Source: Treponema sp. UBA3662 (GTDB taxonomy: Bacteria; Spirochaetota; Spirochaetia; Treponematales; Treponemataceae). From it: a DNA stretch of 14,078 nt. The position numbers and the translations under genes were made by a program. The stretch spans positions 24,727 through 38,804 of the forward strand of contig DFJV01000023.1 in assembly GCA_002373205.1 (NCBI GenBank). Direction: 5' to 3'. The notes under the pieces were generated by a model, which made no database searches, was not told the origin of the DNA, and was given only the letters and a program-made list of their open reading frames with translations. Shown here one piece after another: positions 5,111 through 11,968 of the stretch (positions are counted from its first letter, which is position 1; each line of letters opens with the position of its first letter).

Positions 5111-7096
5111 ATGAATCTTCTTTCTATTAACAATCTTTCAAAAATTGGGCGGGAAGAGCCGCTTTTTACTGGGGTTACTTTTGGCTTGGACGAGGGCGAC
5201 AAGGCGGCCCTGATTGGACGCAACGGTACGGGTAAGTCCACTTTGCTGAATACGGTTGCGGGGCTGCTTGTGCCGGATGAAGGTACGGTGGTGATTAATA
5301 AGGAAGCCGGGCTTTCTTTTTTGCCGCAGAATCCTCTTTTTAATCCTGACGATACGATTGAAGCCCACATTTTTAAGTCTTCTTCTCCAAAGCTTAACAT
5401 TATCCGCGAGTACGACAAGCTTTGCGCCCAGATGGAAAGCGCTGCGTCTGATTCGCTTAGGGCTAAATTTGACGAGCTGAATTTTAAGATGGAAGAGGGT
5501 GGCCTTTGGAACTACCGCCAGCAGATTGAGTCGGTGCTTAGTATGCTTGGCATTAATGATCTTTCGCGCAAGATGGGGGAGCTTTCGGGCGGTATGGCAA
5601 AGAAGGTTTCGCTTGCCCAGGTTCTTGTGGAAGACACTAAGCTTTTGCTTTTGGACGAGCCTACAAACCATTTGGATATTACGACGATTTACTGGCTGCA
5701 GAACTATCTTGCCCAGACCAAACGGGCAGTTCTTATGGTAACGCATGACCGCTACTTTTTGGATGCAGTCTGCAACAATATCTACGAGATTGCTAACGGC
5801 GGCGTTAAGCTTTACAAGGGCAACTATTCAACTTATTTGGAAAAGAAGCAGACCGAGCTTGAGGTTTACAAGAATACGGAGCGGCGCATTGAATCTGTTC
5901 TTCGGGTTGAGCGCGACTGGCTTATGCGGGGTCCTTGTGCAAGGGGAACAAAGGCTAAGGCTCGTATTCAGCACGATATGGCATTGATTAACCGCGAGAA
6001 GCTAAAGGAAGAGAAGGGCTTTGCATTTGAGGTTGCGGGGCGGCGGCTTGGCGGAAAGATTCTTGAGCTGAAGGATATTTGTAAGGATTTTCCCAAGGGC
6101 TATGCGGCGGCTAAAAAGGCCGGGCTTTCAAAGAATAGTGCTTGCAAGAATGGTGCCGGTAAAGATGCGGGTGCTCAGAATGCGGTTCCTGTGCTTAAGG
6201 ATTTTAGCTTTACTTTTAACAAGGGGCAGAAGATTGGCGTTTTTGGCAACAACGGCACCGGTAAGTCAACCCTGCTTAACATAATTACCGGGGAACTTTT
6301 GCCGGACAAGGGTTCGGTTACGGTTGGGGAAAACACGGTCTTTGCCTATTACAAGCAGAACCCGGTCTTTGTGGATTTGGACATGACGGTTCTTGAATAC
6401 GCAAAAGAGGCGGCTGAGGTTATGCAGATGAACGACGGAACAACCCTTAGCGCATCTCAGTTTTTGGACCGCTTTGGCTTTGAGGGAAAGGTTCAGTATT
6501 CACCGGTTGGAACTTTGAGCGGTGGTGAGAGGAAGAGGCTTTTTCTTGTGCGGCTTCTTCTTTCCAATCCCAACTTTTTGATTTTGGATGAACCCACCAA
6601 CGACTTTGATATTTTTACGATGAATATTCTTGAGCAGTTCCTTTCCGGTTTTTCCGGCTGCCTTTTGGTTGTTAGCCACGACCGCTATTTTATGGACAAG
6701 GTTGCAGATACGCTTCTTGTTTTGGAGAGCGACGGAAGCGTTTCCGGTTACGTGGGGAAGTGCAGCGAATACATTCAGTACATGGAGCTTAAGGCAAAGG
6801 AGGATGCAGAAAAGAAAAAAGAGGCGTCTTCTAGCGCTAGTTTACAAGGCGTGCAGGCAAGCGATACGAGTGTGACTTTGCAAAAAAAGAAAAAACTTTC
6901 GTATAAGGAACAGAAGGAATTTGAAGGACTTGAAGGCCACATTGCTGAACTTGAAGAGCAGCAGAAGGCGCTTGAAGCTGATATGGCGAGTGCGGACTTT
7001 GCAAAGTCATCCGCTGCTGGAAGTCAATACAAGATTGTTTCTGATGAACTAGAGAAAGCTTATGCGAGATGGGAAGAACTTGCGTCTTTTGCCTAA
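5111..7096 (+). CDS. uup: ABC-F family ATPase, Uup-like
   Basis: This is a soluble protein of 661 residues with two ABC ATPase domains and no membrane segment; ABC-F proteins act on ribosomes, and Uup is also linked to genome stability. NBD1: Walker A GRNGTGKS (36-43), signature LSGGM (158-162), Walker B LLLLDEPTNHLD (178-189). NBD2: Walker A GNNGTGKS (379-386), signature LSGGE (469-473), Walker B LILDEPTND (490-498). The interdomain linker holds WLMRGPCARGTKAKARIQ, typical of Uup/ABC-F linkers. A C-terminal coiled coil starts near 596 (LSYKEQKEFEGLEGHIAEL), as in the Uup DNA-binding tail. Odd: residues about 331-358 are a Lys/Ala/Gly-rich insert early in NBD2. The ATG at 5111 is chosen because the ABC fold begins at residue 3. 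A longer start at 5003 would add 36 residues unlike the family. Resistance function is possible but less likely than a Uup housekeeping role. Confidence 0.92.
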   Translation: MNLLSINNLSKIGREEPLFTGVTFGLDEGDKAALIGRNGTGKSTLLNTVAGLLVPDEGTVVINKEAGLSFLPQNPLFNPDDTIEAHIFKSSSPKLNIIREYDKLCAQMESAASDSLRAKFDELNFKMEEGGLWNYRQQIESVLSMLGINDLSRKMGELSGGMAKKVSLAQVLVEDTKLLLLDEPTNHLDITTIYWLQNYLAQTKRAVLMVTHDRYFLDAVCNNIYEIANGGVKLYKGNYSTYLEKKQTELEVYKNTERRIESVLRVERDWLMRGPCARGTKAKARIQHDMALINREKLKEEKGFAFEVAGRRLGGKILELKDICKDFPKGYAAAKKAGLSKNSACKNGAGKDAGAQNAVPVLKDFSFTFNKGQKIGVFGNNGTGKSTLLNIITGELLPDKGSVTVGENTVFAYYKQNPVFVDLDMTVLEYAKEAAEVMQMNDGTTLSASQFLDRFGFEGKVQYSPVGTLSGGERKRLFLVRLLLSNPNFLILDEPTNDFDIFTMNILEQFLSGFSGCLLVVSHDRYFMDKVADTLLVLESDGSVSGYVGKCSEYIQYMELKAKEDAEKKKEASSSASLQGVQASDTSVTLQKKKKLSYKEQKEFEGLEGHIAELEEQQKALEADMASADFAKSSAAGSQYKIVSDELEKAYARWEELASFA

Positions 7097-7112
7097 GTTT
7101 TTAGGGCTTTTC

Positions 7113-7733
7113 TTAGCTGAATTTTTGGATAAGTTCTTCGTGGTCTTTGCAGGCAGTTTTTGACAAGATGCGGGAAAGGTAGTTGTCTAGCGTGCGTTGT
7201 GCAATATTCAATTCGTGTGCAATCTGGGCCTTTGTCTTTTGCTGCAAAATCATTTTGAGGATGTTCTGTTCTTGCCTGGTAAGTCCGTCGTACATGGTGC
7301 GGTAGGTAAAGAGTGGGGCTACAAGATTTTGCTGAACAAAAGATTTTCCGTCTAAGATGTCGCTGATTGCATTTAAGAGAACTGCTTCGCTCGCTGATTT
7401 TTCCACGAAGCCATGGGCTCCTGCTTCTAGTGCCAGGGAAAGAATGCCAGGCTTTGCGTACATGGAATAGACGAGCACTTTTATGCTGAGGAATTTTGAC
7501 CGAATTTCTTTGAGCAGCTCGAGGCCGTTTTCTTTTCCTAAGAATAAATCCAGAATCAGAATTTCGGGAAGGGAGTTAGAATCTGAAAGCGCTGAGAGTT
7601 TTTCTATAGCCTCTGCTTTTGTGAATGCAAATCCCACGCAGGAAAAGCCTTCCTTTGACTCAAGGAGCTGGCGGATTCCCAAATTTGTGAGCGTATGGTC
7701 TTCAACTACAAAAAATGATTTTTTAGACTGCAT
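7113..7733 (-). CDS. NarL/LuxR-type response regulator
   Basis: This is a 206-residue DNA-binding response regulator. The receiver domain shows the acidic pair E11-D12, phosphoacceptor D62 (ILILDLFLG), switch S90 and conserved K112. The C-terminal LuxR-type helix-turn-helix spans about 149-203 (LTRQEQNILKMILQQKTKAQIA, then HELNIAQRTLDNYLSRI). It follows the histidine kinase by 18 bp on the same strand, with GGAGGGG just before its ATG, so the two form an operon and a signalling pair. No target promoter is obvious in the window. It ends 16 bp from the convergent ABC-F gene. Confidence 0.93.
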   Translation of the reverse strand: MQSKKSFFVVEDHTLTNLGIRQLLESKEGFSCVGFAFTKAEAIEKLSALSDSNSLPEILILDLFLGKENGLELLKEIRSKFLSIKVLVYSMYAKPGILSLALEAGAHGFVEKSASEAVLLNAISDILDGKSFVQQNLVAPLFTYRTMYDGLTRQEQNILKMILQQKTKAQIAHELNIAQRTLDNYLSRILSKTACKDHEELIQKFS

Positions 7734-7751
7734 GTTGCCCCTCCGTTTTTT

Positions 7752-8576
7752 TTACATGACCTTGGCGTTTACAGGTTTAAAGATGCTTATTTGAGTTCCT
7801 TCTCCTTTAGCAGAGTTTATCTGGACAGTTGCTTGGATGAGTTTTGCTCTCTTTTGCATTCCAATTAGGCCAAAGTGCTTTTCGCTTTTGGGGGAAGTTG
7901 ATTTTCCATCTTGTATGATTTGCTCCTCAAATCCAATTCCATCGTCGCTTATAAAAATATACAGGCCCTTTTCTTCCGCTCCGTTTTCCCTGCGGATAAG
8001 GACAACGACTTCTTTGGCTTTAGAATGTTTTTGTATGTTTGTAAATGATTCCTGGATGATTCTGTATAGGTTTAGAATTTCACTTTTGTCTAAGAAGGAC
8101 GCGTCGCTATCTTCTATAATAGAAAGGCGGAGGTCTATGTTTGAGTTTTCCTGGAATTCCTGACAGAGGTTTTTTATGCAGGCGATAAAATCATTTTTGG
8201 CTATATCAGGTGGGGAAAGGTTGTAGCTCATAGCTCTAACTTCCGCTAGGGACTTTGAGAGAATTTCTGTGATTTTGGAATTGTTTTTGGAAGGACTATC
8301 GTTTTCGCAGAGGGCCTTGCAGTAGCGGATGTTCTGGGCAACTGTATCGTGAAGTTCACGGGCAATGCGCTCCCGTTCTTCTTCCTGACCTTTTATCGTG
8401 TACAAAAGGTATTCGTTTGAATCCTGGAGGTTTTTCTTTGACTTGATGAAATGAATTAGAAGAATCACTCCTGCAAAAATCATTGCAAAAAATACGATGT
8501 CAAAGACAAGAAAAATTGTTGTGTAGCTTTGTATGATTTTTTCCATCTCGGCGATGTTTTGGGTGGGCTCTTGCAT
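7752..8576 (-). CDS. Membrane sensor histidine kinase, NarL-partner (HisKA_3) type
   Basis: This 274-residue kinase should autophosphorylate and pass phosphate to the response regulator encoded directly after it. It has a short N-terminus, one membrane helix (about 21-44), a HisKA_3 dimerisation domain with phosphoacceptor H76 (ERERIARELHDT), and a HATPase_c domain with N box around N180 (QESFTNIQKHSKA), G1 DDGIGF (211-216), GLIGM (236-240) and a G2-like GEGT. There is no sizeable extracytoplasmic sensor domain, so it may sense within or near the membrane or through a partner. The start is uncertain: ATG 8576 lacks a clear Shine-Dalgarno, and TTG 8582 is the in-frame alternative. Confidence 0.92.
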   Translation of the reverse strand: MQEPTQNIAEMEKIIQSYTTIFLVFDIVFFAMIFAGVILLIHFIKSKKNLQDSNEYLLYTIKGQEEERERIARELHDTVAQNIRYCKALCENDSPSKNNSKITEILSKSLAEVRAMSYNLSPPDIAKNDFIACIKNLCQEFQENSNIDLRLSIIEDSDASFLDKSEILNLYRIIQESFTNIQKHSKAKEVVVLIRRENGAEEKGLYIFISDDGIGFEEQIIQDGKSTSPKSEKHFGLIGMQKRAKLIQATVQINSAKGEGTQISIFKPVNAKVM

Positions 8577-8673
8577 AATCAAAAATGGTGCTTGATACTA
8601 CTTTGTTGCATGATGGCATTTGCTGTATGTCTGGATTTTATTTTTGAATCAACAGTAAAATTGCGGTTTTTCA

Positions 8674-8889
8674 TTATGCAAAAACCTTTTCGTGTCGTTC
8701 AACTTTAAAACAGAACGAATTTGTCTGTGAACTCTTATTTAAGCTTATAAGTTCAGGTGCTGCAAAGCGAACTCTTTCCATAAGGGCATCCAAAGAGCCA
8801 CCTTCTAGAACAAGCCCTGGAATGTCATCGCTTTGAGCAATCCATACATCTGCTTCGCTATCCCACGTAAAATTTACTACATATTCCAT
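8674..8889 (-). CDS. DUF1902 / HicB-like small protein
   Basis: This protein has 71 residues. MEYVVNFTWDSEADVWIAQS, then DDIPGLVLEGGSLDALMERV, is the compact fold of DUF1902, related to HicB-type antitoxins. No hicA-like toxin gene lies next to it, so it is an orphan here. ATG 8889 is chosen: AGAGGA lies about 8 nt upstream, and an extended -10 TGGTAAAAT (8906-8914) precedes it. The upstream ATG at 8922 would put this promoter inside the gene. Confidence 0.8.
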   Translation of the reverse strand: MEYVVNFTWDSEADVWIAQSDDIPGLVLEGGSLDALMERVRFAAPELISLNKSSQTNSFCFKVERHEKVFA

Positions 8890-8905
8890 AAAATATCCTC
8901 TAATT

Positions 8906-8914
8906 ATTTTACCA
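8906..8914 (-). promoter_or_regulatory. Extended -10 promoter of the DUF1902 gene
   Basis: On the minus strand TGGTAAAAT is a TGn extended -10 located about 17 nt before the start at 8889, with AGAGGA in between. The -35 is poorly defined in a T run. Confidence 0.45.
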
Positions 8915-8939
8915 CACGACATAAAAAAAATCCATGATG

Positions 8940-9554
8940 CTATAATTTCTTTTCAAAAAAAGTTGTGGTAAGCCTGTAGATTCCAAAGCCTGTAAAGGTG
9001 GCTAATAGCCTGTCCATAAAGGAGATGGGAATCTGGCCTAGAATGCAGGATGTGAGTAGGGAAAAGCGTTGTCGGACAAAGCTTTCTGTAAAGTTTTTGA
9101 TGGGGTTCATCATGTCTGGGATTTCGTAGTACATGTAATGAAAAAAGTCTATGATTCCACCAGCAATAATCGTGCAGAATGATGAAAGTAGCACTATAAG
9201 AAAAAGATAGAGAATTGTCACTGGCATACTGATTTTGAATTCTTCTTTGCGACGGGCGATAATCCATGTGGAAAGAACGATGAGCACTCCGCAGATTGCA
9301 TAGAGTAGGATAAAGGGGTCAAAAAATCCTTCTTGCAGTGTCCACAAGCCTGCGTTTATGATGTTGTAGACGAGGGATACGCACAGTCCTGGAACAAGCC
9401 CCGCGTAGAAAACGATTGCTACGGTCCAGATTGTGTCAAAAAAGAGCGGGATGCGGAGCGTCTGGTAAAAGATGAATGTGGTCAAAAAATTCATTGCTTC
9501 TGCAAAGATACAGATGATGAGTGTTTGCAAAGTCCTGTGGTTTTCAAGCAACAT
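8940..9554 (-). CDS. Polytopic membrane protein, ECF-transporter S-component-like
   Basis: This is a 204-residue integral membrane protein with about five hydrophobic segments, near residues 9-31, 43-66, 80-99, 109-137 and 165-193. The stretch IPLFFDTIWTVAIVFYAGLV, then PGLCVSLVYNII, resembles the substrate-binding (S) subunits of energy-coupling factor transporters, which import vitamins or metals with EcfA/EcfT partners encoded elsewhere. This is a weak family call, and a membrane sensor or anchor protein is the alternative. ATG 9554 is chosen over 9593 because an almost ideal promoter occupies 9561-9589, so the longer start would lie upstream of the transcript. No Shine-Dalgarno is present. 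Confidence 0.72.
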   Translation of the reverse strand: MLLENHRTLQTLIICIFAEAMNFLTTFIFYQTLRIPLFFDTIWTVAIVFYAGLVPGLCVSLVYNIINAGLWTLQEGFFDPFILLYAICGVLIVLSTWIIARRKEEFKISMPVTILYLFLIVLLSSFCTIIAGGIIDFFHYMYYEIPDMMNPIKNFTESFVRQRFSLLTSCILGQIPISFMDRLLATFTGFGIYRLTTTFFEKKL

Positions 9555-9560
9555 GCGAAC

Positions 9561-9589
9561 ATTATAGCATAAAGCGGAAGTTTTGTCGT
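9561..9589 (-). promoter_or_regulatory. Promoter abutting the membrane protein start
   Basis: On the minus strand ACGACA (9584-9589), a 17-nt spacer and TATAAT (9561-9566) with an upstream TGC (extended -10) end 6 nt before ATG 9554. The predicted start is the A of the ATG, giving a leaderless mRNA. Confidence 0.75.
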
Positions 9590-9638
9590 TCATATATTTT
9601 CATGGTGGGGCGCAAGGTGGCTTTCTTTAGAGAGCGAT

Positions 9639-9935
9639 TTATTTTTTATATAGTTTACTGTGGCTTCCAATGCGGTACACATACAATTCAAGGATATTTT
9701 CTTTTATTCTATAAATCAAAACCAAATCTGGACGAATATGGCAGTCACGGAAGTCTTTGAGTTTTCCCAAAAGTTGGTGGTCGTGATATTTTTCATCAAG
9801 TACCTCTCCTTTTGCAAGTTTTCGTATAACTTCTTTTGTTTCTTTTCGTTCATCTTCGGAAAGAGATTTCATATCTTTTTTGAACGCTGAAGATTGTGCA
9901 AGTTTGTATTTATATTTTTCTTCTGCCACGCTCAA
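9639..9935 (-). CDS. yafQ: YafQ-type mRNA interferase toxin
   Basis: This is a 98-residue RelE-superfamily toxin that would cleave ribosome-bound mRNA. The YafQ catalytic pattern is visible: H53, H66 and D70 at the spacing known from E. coli YafQ (H50, H63, D67), and H92 in RIGSHSKLY (E. coli H87). The family core DFRDCHIRPDLVLIYR is intact, so the toxin is likely active. The frame opens at TTG 9935, which overlaps the antitoxin stop as TTGA. GTG 9929 is the alternative, with GGAGA about 9 nt upstream. The overlap implies translational coupling to the antitoxin. Confidence 0.9.
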   Translation of the reverse strand: MSVAEEKYKYKLAQSSAFKKDMKSLSEDERKETKEVIRKLAKGEVLDEKYHDHQLLGKLKDFRDCHIRPDLVLIYRIKENILELYVYRIGSHSKLYKK

Positions 9936-10150
9936 AGGTCTCCGAACATTTCGTCAACAGTATTGTACAATTTCAAAGTTCCCTTTTTACGTTTTTTTTC
10001 CATCTGCCTTTCGGCTTTCAGAACTGAATTCACGGTCTTTTTTGAATAATAGCCGTAATCATCAACAGAAACAGAAGCACCATCAAGTTTCGCCATCGCT
10101 TTTAGAGCCTGTACAAAAGTTCTGCTTGCATTGTTTACAACTACCGTCAT
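9932..10150 (-). CDS. Antitoxin of the YafQ-type pair
   Basis: This protein has 72 residues and should bind and neutralise the toxin encoded directly after it. The N-terminal part (MTVVVNNASRTFVQALKAMA) would be the DNA-binding and dimerisation half; a basic middle (KKRKKG) is followed by an acidic end (YNTVDEMFGDL) that would contact the toxin. It is unlike the usual DinJ/RelB RHH sequence, so the family is left open. Start: AGAGG lies 8 nt before ATG 10150. A promoter with a perfect palindrome lies upstream, suiting autoregulation. Confidence 0.82.
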   Translation of the reverse strand: MTVVVNNASRTFVQALKAMAKLDGASVSVDDYGYYSKKTVNSVLKAERQMEKKRKKGTLKLYNTVDEMFGDL

Positions 10151-10168
10151 CTTCGCACCTCTCGGATT

Positions 10169-10197
10169 ATCCTACCACAGTACTGTAAATTTTTCAA
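10169..10197 (-). promoter_or_regulatory. Toxin-antitoxin promoter with palindromic operator
   Basis: On the minus strand TTGAAA (10192-10197), a 17-nt spacer and TAGGAT (10169-10174) with an upstream TGG form a promoter. The perfect 10-bp palindrome ACAGTACTGT (10177-10186) lies in the spacer, a likely binding site for the antitoxin or its complex. Confidence 0.7.
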
Positions 10198-10237
10198 CGC
10201 CCGTAAAAAGCATCTGGCGTGTATCATGGTGGGGCAA

Positions 10238-10255
10238 GGTCTGGGGAAGCAGACC
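10238..10255. other. Hairpin between toxin-antitoxin operon and BspA-like gene
   Basis: GGTCTG (10238-10243) pairs with CAGACC (10250-10255) across a 6-nt loop. On the minus strand it lies about 50 nt past the BspA-like gene end, but without a T run. It could help end or protect that transcript. Confidence 0.35.
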
Positions 10256-10302
10256 CTGCGCTTAGCGTTTTTAAATTTGTGTTTTGAAATGTCTCCCTTT
10301 TT

Positions 10303-11619
10303 TTAGTCCTTTAGTATTTTCATGAAGGAATCCTTGTAGGATTTAAGTTTGTCCTTCTTTTGCGCCTTTTTTGCTGCGGAAAGCTCTTCTTTTGTAAGCG
10401 GGCGGGAAAGATAGTACTTGCCGTCAAGTTCTTGAATTTTGTATTCCTTACCGGTGGCTTTGTTTAAGTGCTCTAAGAAGAGGTCTTCTTTTACTCTGAA
10501 AGACTGTTCCAAAGAATCTCTGCACTTGAATTCTTTGTAATAGCTGCTGTAGAGTTCATTTTTTTCAAGAGAAATCCTAAATTCAAAATCCTTGCCATTC
10601 TCTGCTACAGAGCCTGTTGCTTCTAGGTCTTTTATATTGGAAGAAAGAAAATACTCTTCTAGCTGGGCATTCAAAAGCAGTGTGCGCCAGTGTTCGACAT
10701 CATCTGATGTATAGGATAGTTTTAGAGCCGCCTTTGCTTTTTCTATTGCCTCTTTGTAGTTGCCTGCCTTGTAGAGTGAATTGTATTCTTCTTGGTAGAC
10801 AGGAAGTTTTTCTTCGGCTTCTACTTCGTTTCTGTATCTTAATTTTACCGCTTTTATCTGTTTTTGCAGTGCAAAGTTTGCGTTAATCTTGTCTCCGTTT
10901 ATATCATAATTTGTAAGGGTTGCTCTAGTACTGCCATAGGGGCGATTCTCATTTATAATGACTTCAAACTCTGGTGGAATTATAATCTTTTCAAGATTGT
11001 TGCAGTTGGCAAAAGGGGTGGAACTGGCAGAATCAAAATAAATTCTACCTTTTGGAAAAATAAGGGTTTGCATGCTGCATGAGTCAAAGGCCTCAGAGGA
11101 TAGTTGAACACCAGCAGGAATGTTTACCGTTTTTAGGTGGTGGGCGCACTTAAAAGCCTCTTGACCTATTTCTTTTACAGAGTCTGGAATTTCTATATTT
11201 TCTGCAAAGCAACTGTAGAAGCAGAAACTTGGAATTTCTTTGAGACCTGAAGGAAGCCTTATTGTCTTAAATCTTGAGCCTTCAAAAGCACGTTCTCCGA
11301 TTGTTTTTACACAGTCTGGAATATATAGACCTTCAATTTCATCGGAATATCTTCCGAATACGTCTATACGGTCGTTTTGGATAGCGGTAACGGGAACACC
11401 CTGTATCTTTGACGGAACTTCCAGAAACTTACCGTCAAATTTCCTTGATTCCTCATATTTGTCGTAGACAAAGTCTGTAATTGTAACTTCTGTAAAGTCA
11501 TCGTTTGCCTTGAATTTGAGGTTTTTCTCTGGGATAATGACGCGGCCTGTTTTTTGCGCAAATACAGAGGCTGACACTGTCAGCAAGGTCGCAAGAACTA
11601 AAATTTTTTTCGTTTTCAT
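10303..11619 (-). CDS. Secreted BspA-like leucine-rich repeat protein
   Basis: This is a 438-residue exported protein. It has a signal peptide (MKTKKILVLATLLTVSASVFAQ), then BspA-type LRR_5 repeats over about residues 65-217, such as IPDCVKTIGERAFEGS, LKEIPSFCFYSCF and IPDSVKEIGQEAFKCAHHLK. A helical region follows with one TPR-like motif (about 273-302, YNSLYKAGNYKEAIEKAKAA) and a Lys-rich C-terminus. BspA-like proteins in oral and gut bacteria often bind host matrix or other bacteria; the role here is inferred. There is no lipobox. Start: AAGGAG lies 7 nt before ATG 11619, and the longer frame to 11643 has no such support. It is divergent from metF. Confidence 0.87.
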   Translation of the reverse strand: MKTKKILVLATLLTVSASVFAQKTGRVIIPEKNLKFKANDDFTEVTITDFVYDKYEESRKFDGKFLEVPSKIQGVPVTAIQNDRIDVFGRYSDEIEGLYIPDCVKTIGERAFEGSRFKTIRLPSGLKEIPSFCFYSCFAENIEIPDSVKEIGQEAFKCAHHLKTVNIPAGVQLSSEAFDSCSMQTLIFPKGRIYFDSASSTPFANCNNLEKIIIPPEFEVIINENRPYGSTRATLTNYDINGDKINANFALQKQIKAVKLRYRNEVEAEEKLPVYQEEYNSLYKAGNYKEAIEKAKAALKLSYTSDDVEHWRTLLLNAQLEEYFLSSNIKDLEATGSVAENGKDFEFRISLEKNELYSSYYKEFKCRDSLEQSFRVKEDLFLEHLNKATGKEYKIQELDGKYYLSRPLTKEELSAAKKAQKKDKLKSYKDSFMKILKD

Positions 11620-11667
11620 TTGACGCTCCTTTGGCAAGTTCAAATTACAGTTTTTGGAGCTTGCCTG

Positions 11668-11697
11668 ATGATACTTTTGTCCTAGATGTTAGCACAA
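11668..11697 (-). promoter_or_regulatory. Weak candidate promoter of the BspA-like gene
   Basis: On the minus strand TTGTGC (11692-11697), an 18-nt spacer and TATCAT (11668-11673) lie about 50 nt upstream of the BspA-like start. The -10 is 5 of 6 but the -35 only 3 of 6. Confidence 0.3.
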
Positions 11698-11724
11698 AAG
11701 CTGCTCTGTGTAGTGAGTAGGCTT

Positions 11725-11784
11725 TCACAAAAACTTGTGAATTTTTGCAGGAAATTTTGTGAAAAATTCACAGGTTTTTTGTGA
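11725..11784. repeat. Long inverted repeat built from TTCACAA/TTGTGAA motifs
   Basis: The left arm 11725-11746 (TCACAAAAACTTGTGAA, then TTTTT) pairs with the right arm 11762-11784 (AAAAATTCACAGG, then TTTTTTGTGA) apart from one gap and one mismatch. The left arm is itself a palindrome, TTCACAA-aaac-TTGTGAA (11724-11741), and the centre repeats TTGTGAA-aaa-TTCACAG (11757-11773). Four or five half-sites in 60 bp, upstream of the BspA-like promoter, suggest a multi-site operator. Confidence 0.6.
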
Positions 11785-11848
11785 GTAAAGAGGGCTAACA
11801 GTTGATTGCGTTAGGGGGTGGAGCACCGGCGTAGCCGTTCCGTAGGAA

Positions 11849-11877
11849 TGGAGCGAAAGCGGAAGTGCGGAAGACCC
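11849..11877 (+). repeat. GC-rich dispersed repeat, copy 2
   Basis: TGGAGCGAAAGCGGAA, then GTGCGGAAGACCC, matches the element at 4859-4888. It is followed by CTGC-TTTT-GCAG and GGCG-GGAA-CGCC hairpin sequence, as copy 1 is followed by a hairpin. Confidence 0.6.
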
Positions 11878-11933
11878 GACCGACTGCTTTTGCAGGCGGG
11901 AACGCCCAGAAGAGAAAGAGCCTTTTCGTCCAG

Positions 11934-11962
11934 TTGAAAAACAAAATGCAAGTCTTTATAAT
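11934..11962 (+). promoter_or_regulatory. Promoter abutting the metF start
   Basis: TTGAAA (11934-11939), a 17-nt spacer and a perfect TATAAT (11957-11962) end 6 nt before ATG 11969. The predicted start is the A of the ATG, so the transcript would be leaderless. That leaves no room for a methionine riboswitch. Confidence 0.8.
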
Positions 11963-11968
11963 AGAAGA

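Larger units (their letters stand above)
11620..11968. other. 349-bp divergent intergenic region
   Basis: This gap between the BspA-like gene and metF holds a weak BspA promoter (11668-11697), the TTCACAA inverted-repeat cluster (11725-11784), a GC-rich dispersed repeat (11849-11877), a short CTGC-TTTT-GCAG hairpin just after that repeat, and the metF promoter (11934-11962). I see no gene in it. Confidence 0.7.

Noticed and set aside
5138..5746. Long minus-strand ORF opposite the ABC-F gene
   Set aside because: It has no start signals or family motifs and mirrors the ABC-F codons, which carry all canonical motifs.
9555..9593. Longer N-terminus of the membrane protein from ATG 9593
   Set aside because: A near-consensus promoter occupies 9561-9589, so this segment is probably not transcribed as message for the gene.
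11757..11773. Canonical CRP site
   Set aside because: The half-sites TGTGA and TCACA are 5 nt apart rather than 6, so I report an operator-like cluster without naming the regulator.
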